Positions 63,103 through 64,000 of a stretch of 64,000 bases of DNA are shown here, piece by piece. The position numbers were made by a program, and so were the translations under genes. The DNA comes from UBA7960 sp964348755. Its GTDB lineage: Bacteria > Bacteroidota > Bacteroidia > Bacteroidales > UBA7960. The stretch's first letter is position 1; each line of letters begins with the position of its first letter. The stretch lies in assembly GCA_964348755.1 (NCBI GenBank), contig CAYGDW010000007.1, forward strand, positions 1 to 64,000, in the 5' to 3' direction. Under the pieces are notes generated by a model that had not been told where the DNA came from, ran no database searches, and saw nothing but the letters and a program-made list of their open reading frames with translations.

Positions 63103-64000
63103 ATGAATTTCACTAATTACAGGGTAGTCATTGTTTTTCTCTTTCTTGTGTTTTCCCTTTCGGGGAAAAGCGGTTTTTCGCAGGGCATGTTTCAGATCAG
63201 GTTTCATGGCTTTGTAAACCTCGAAATGTTTTATGATACCAAGCAAGTGGTTGCAGCACGCGAAGGCACCGTTATGCTTTTTCCGGCAGCCGAAGTTACT
63301 GATGCCGATGGCCACGATTTGAATGCAGTGCCGGCATTTCACATATCGTTGCTAACATCGCGCCTGCAATCGGCTATAAGCGGGCCCCAAATGCTGGGGG
63401 CAAAAAGTTCTGCGCTCCTTGAAGTTGATTTCCTTGGTACTGCCCAGGACAGATTCAGCCTTTTGCGCATGCGCCATGCATTGCTAAAACTTAATTGGGA
63501 AAAAACCGAGCTATTGGCCGGCCAATACTGGCACCCGCTATTTATTCCATCGGTTTACCCAGGGGTTGTGCATTTTGGTGGAGCGGTGCCTTACAATATA
63601 CTGAACCGCTCACCACAGGTACGCCTTACCCACCAGGCCGGAAAAGTTTCGCTAATGGCGGCAATACTTTCGCAAAATGATTTTTCATCGCCCGGGCCTA
63701 TGGGCAACAGTACTATATATTTGCGCAATAGCGGTTTGCCCGAAACATGGGTGCAAATAATTTTCGAAAAAAAACGTTTCCTGGCAGGCGCTTCAGCGGG
63801 TGTGCTAACCCTAAGGCCAAGAACCCAAACGGCCAGGGGGTACCAAACCAAACAAACCATGACCTCACTGGCAGGAAATGTTTTTACAAAATACCTTTTC
63901 GAAAAATTTCAGATAAAAGCCCTGGGCACATGGGGCCAAAACCTCAATCACCTTATTATGTTGGGCGGGTATGGCGAGGCCGAATTGATTGATGTCAACA
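63103..64000 (+). CDS. outer-membrane-type protein, partial (runs off the window)
   Basis: 299 codons are visible with no stop. The N-terminus is a signal peptide: MNFTNYRVVIVFLFLVFSL, then SGKSGFSQ. The mature part is rich in alternating hydrophobic/aromatic strands (HGFVNLEMFYDT, LLKLNWEKTELLAGQYWHP, VQIIFEKKRFLAGASAG), as in beta-barrel porin-like proteins of Bacteroidota. It has its own promoter and diverges from the TlpA pair. No named family recognised. It begins at an ATG, so only the 3' end is missing. Confidence 0.75.
   Translation, partial: MNFTNYRVVIVFLFLVFSLSGKSGFSQGMFQIRFHGFVNLEMFYDTKQVVAAREGTVMLFPAAEVTDADGHDLNAVPAFHISLLTSRLQSAISGPQMLGAKSSALLEVDFLGTAQDRFSLLRMRHALLKLNWEKTELLAGQYWHPLFIPSVYPGVVHFGGAVPYNILNRSPQVRLTHQAGKVSLMAAILSQNDFSSPGPMGNSTIYLRNSGLPETWVQIIFEKKRFLAGASAGVLTLRPRTQTARGYQTKQTMTSLAGNVFTKYLFEKFQIKALGTWGQNLNHLIMLGGYGEAELIDVN

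Overview
The window is bacterial chromosome from a member of the Bacteroidota, probably a Bacteroidales/Marinilabiliales-like anaerobe. The grounds are a protein with a type IX secretion C-terminal sorting domain, a SusC-like TonB-dependent receptor, Bacteroidota-type AMP nucleosidase, DUF4139/DUF4476/DUF5916 proteins, few Shine-Dalgarno sequences, and repeated promoter boxes of the form TAnnTTTG just upstream of genes and of the tRNA. I saw no insertion sequence, phage, CRISPR array or plasmid function. This looks like ordinary core chromosome with one polysaccharide locus.

Layout. 0.15-2.3 kb: M3 peptidase lipoprotein. 2.4-9.1 kb: heavy-metal RND efflux locus (secreted His/Cys-rich protein, His-rich lipoprotein, adaptor, pump, TolC-like channel). 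9.3-11.9 kb: CBM9-like/DUF5916 outer-membrane protein. 12.0-16.6 kb: orphan HsdR-N nuclease-fold protein, AMP nucleosidase, then holA-EVE-cvpA and an exported PHP phosphodiesterase. 16.6-17.9 kb: asnA behind a leader that looks like a complete asparagine attenuator. 18.0-21.3 kb: membrane protein, PLP enzyme with an altered active site, aromatic amino acid decarboxylase. 21.8-24.4 kb: carboxyltransferase, biotin carrier, RdgB. 24.4-29.7 kb: ddl divergent from PASTA protein, T9SS cargo, RluA-type synthase. 29.7-32.3 kb: TonB receptor under a TPP riboswitch. 32.5-37.6 kb: aroQ, glycosyltransferase, tRNA-Ser, a phosphofructokinase with pyrophosphate-type residues, iron alcohol dehydrogenase, msrA. 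37.6-40.5 kb: DUF4139, DUF4476 and small holin-like membrane proteins. 40.5-51.1 kb: surface polysaccharide cluster. 51.1-54.3 kb: Ca/Na antiporter, fabD, serpin. 54.6-58.4 kb: folE, PTPS, lysA, aspartokinase. 58.5-64.0 kb: ACT-domain protein, metallo-beta-lactamase-fold hydrolase, two tandem TlpA-like lipoproteins, and an outer-membrane-type protein cut by the window end.

How genes work together. The metal locus encodes a complete tripartite pump plus two metal-binding accessory proteins. The polysaccharide cluster contains the aminotransferase, N-acetyltransferase, oxidoreductase and 6-dehydrogenase needed for a UDP-2,3-diacetamido-glucuronate type sugar, plus RfbB, two glycosyltransferases, a Stealth phosphotransferase, an O-antigen ligase and a CpsB-like phosphatase. 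lysC and lysA form a lysine/DAP operon with an ACT-domain protein diverging from it.

The most interesting item is the asnA leader. A 26-codon peptide with five Asn codons in eight positions is followed by a U-tailed terminator. A 9-nt copy of the terminator's 3' arm lies inside the leader reading frame and could form a competing antiterminator.
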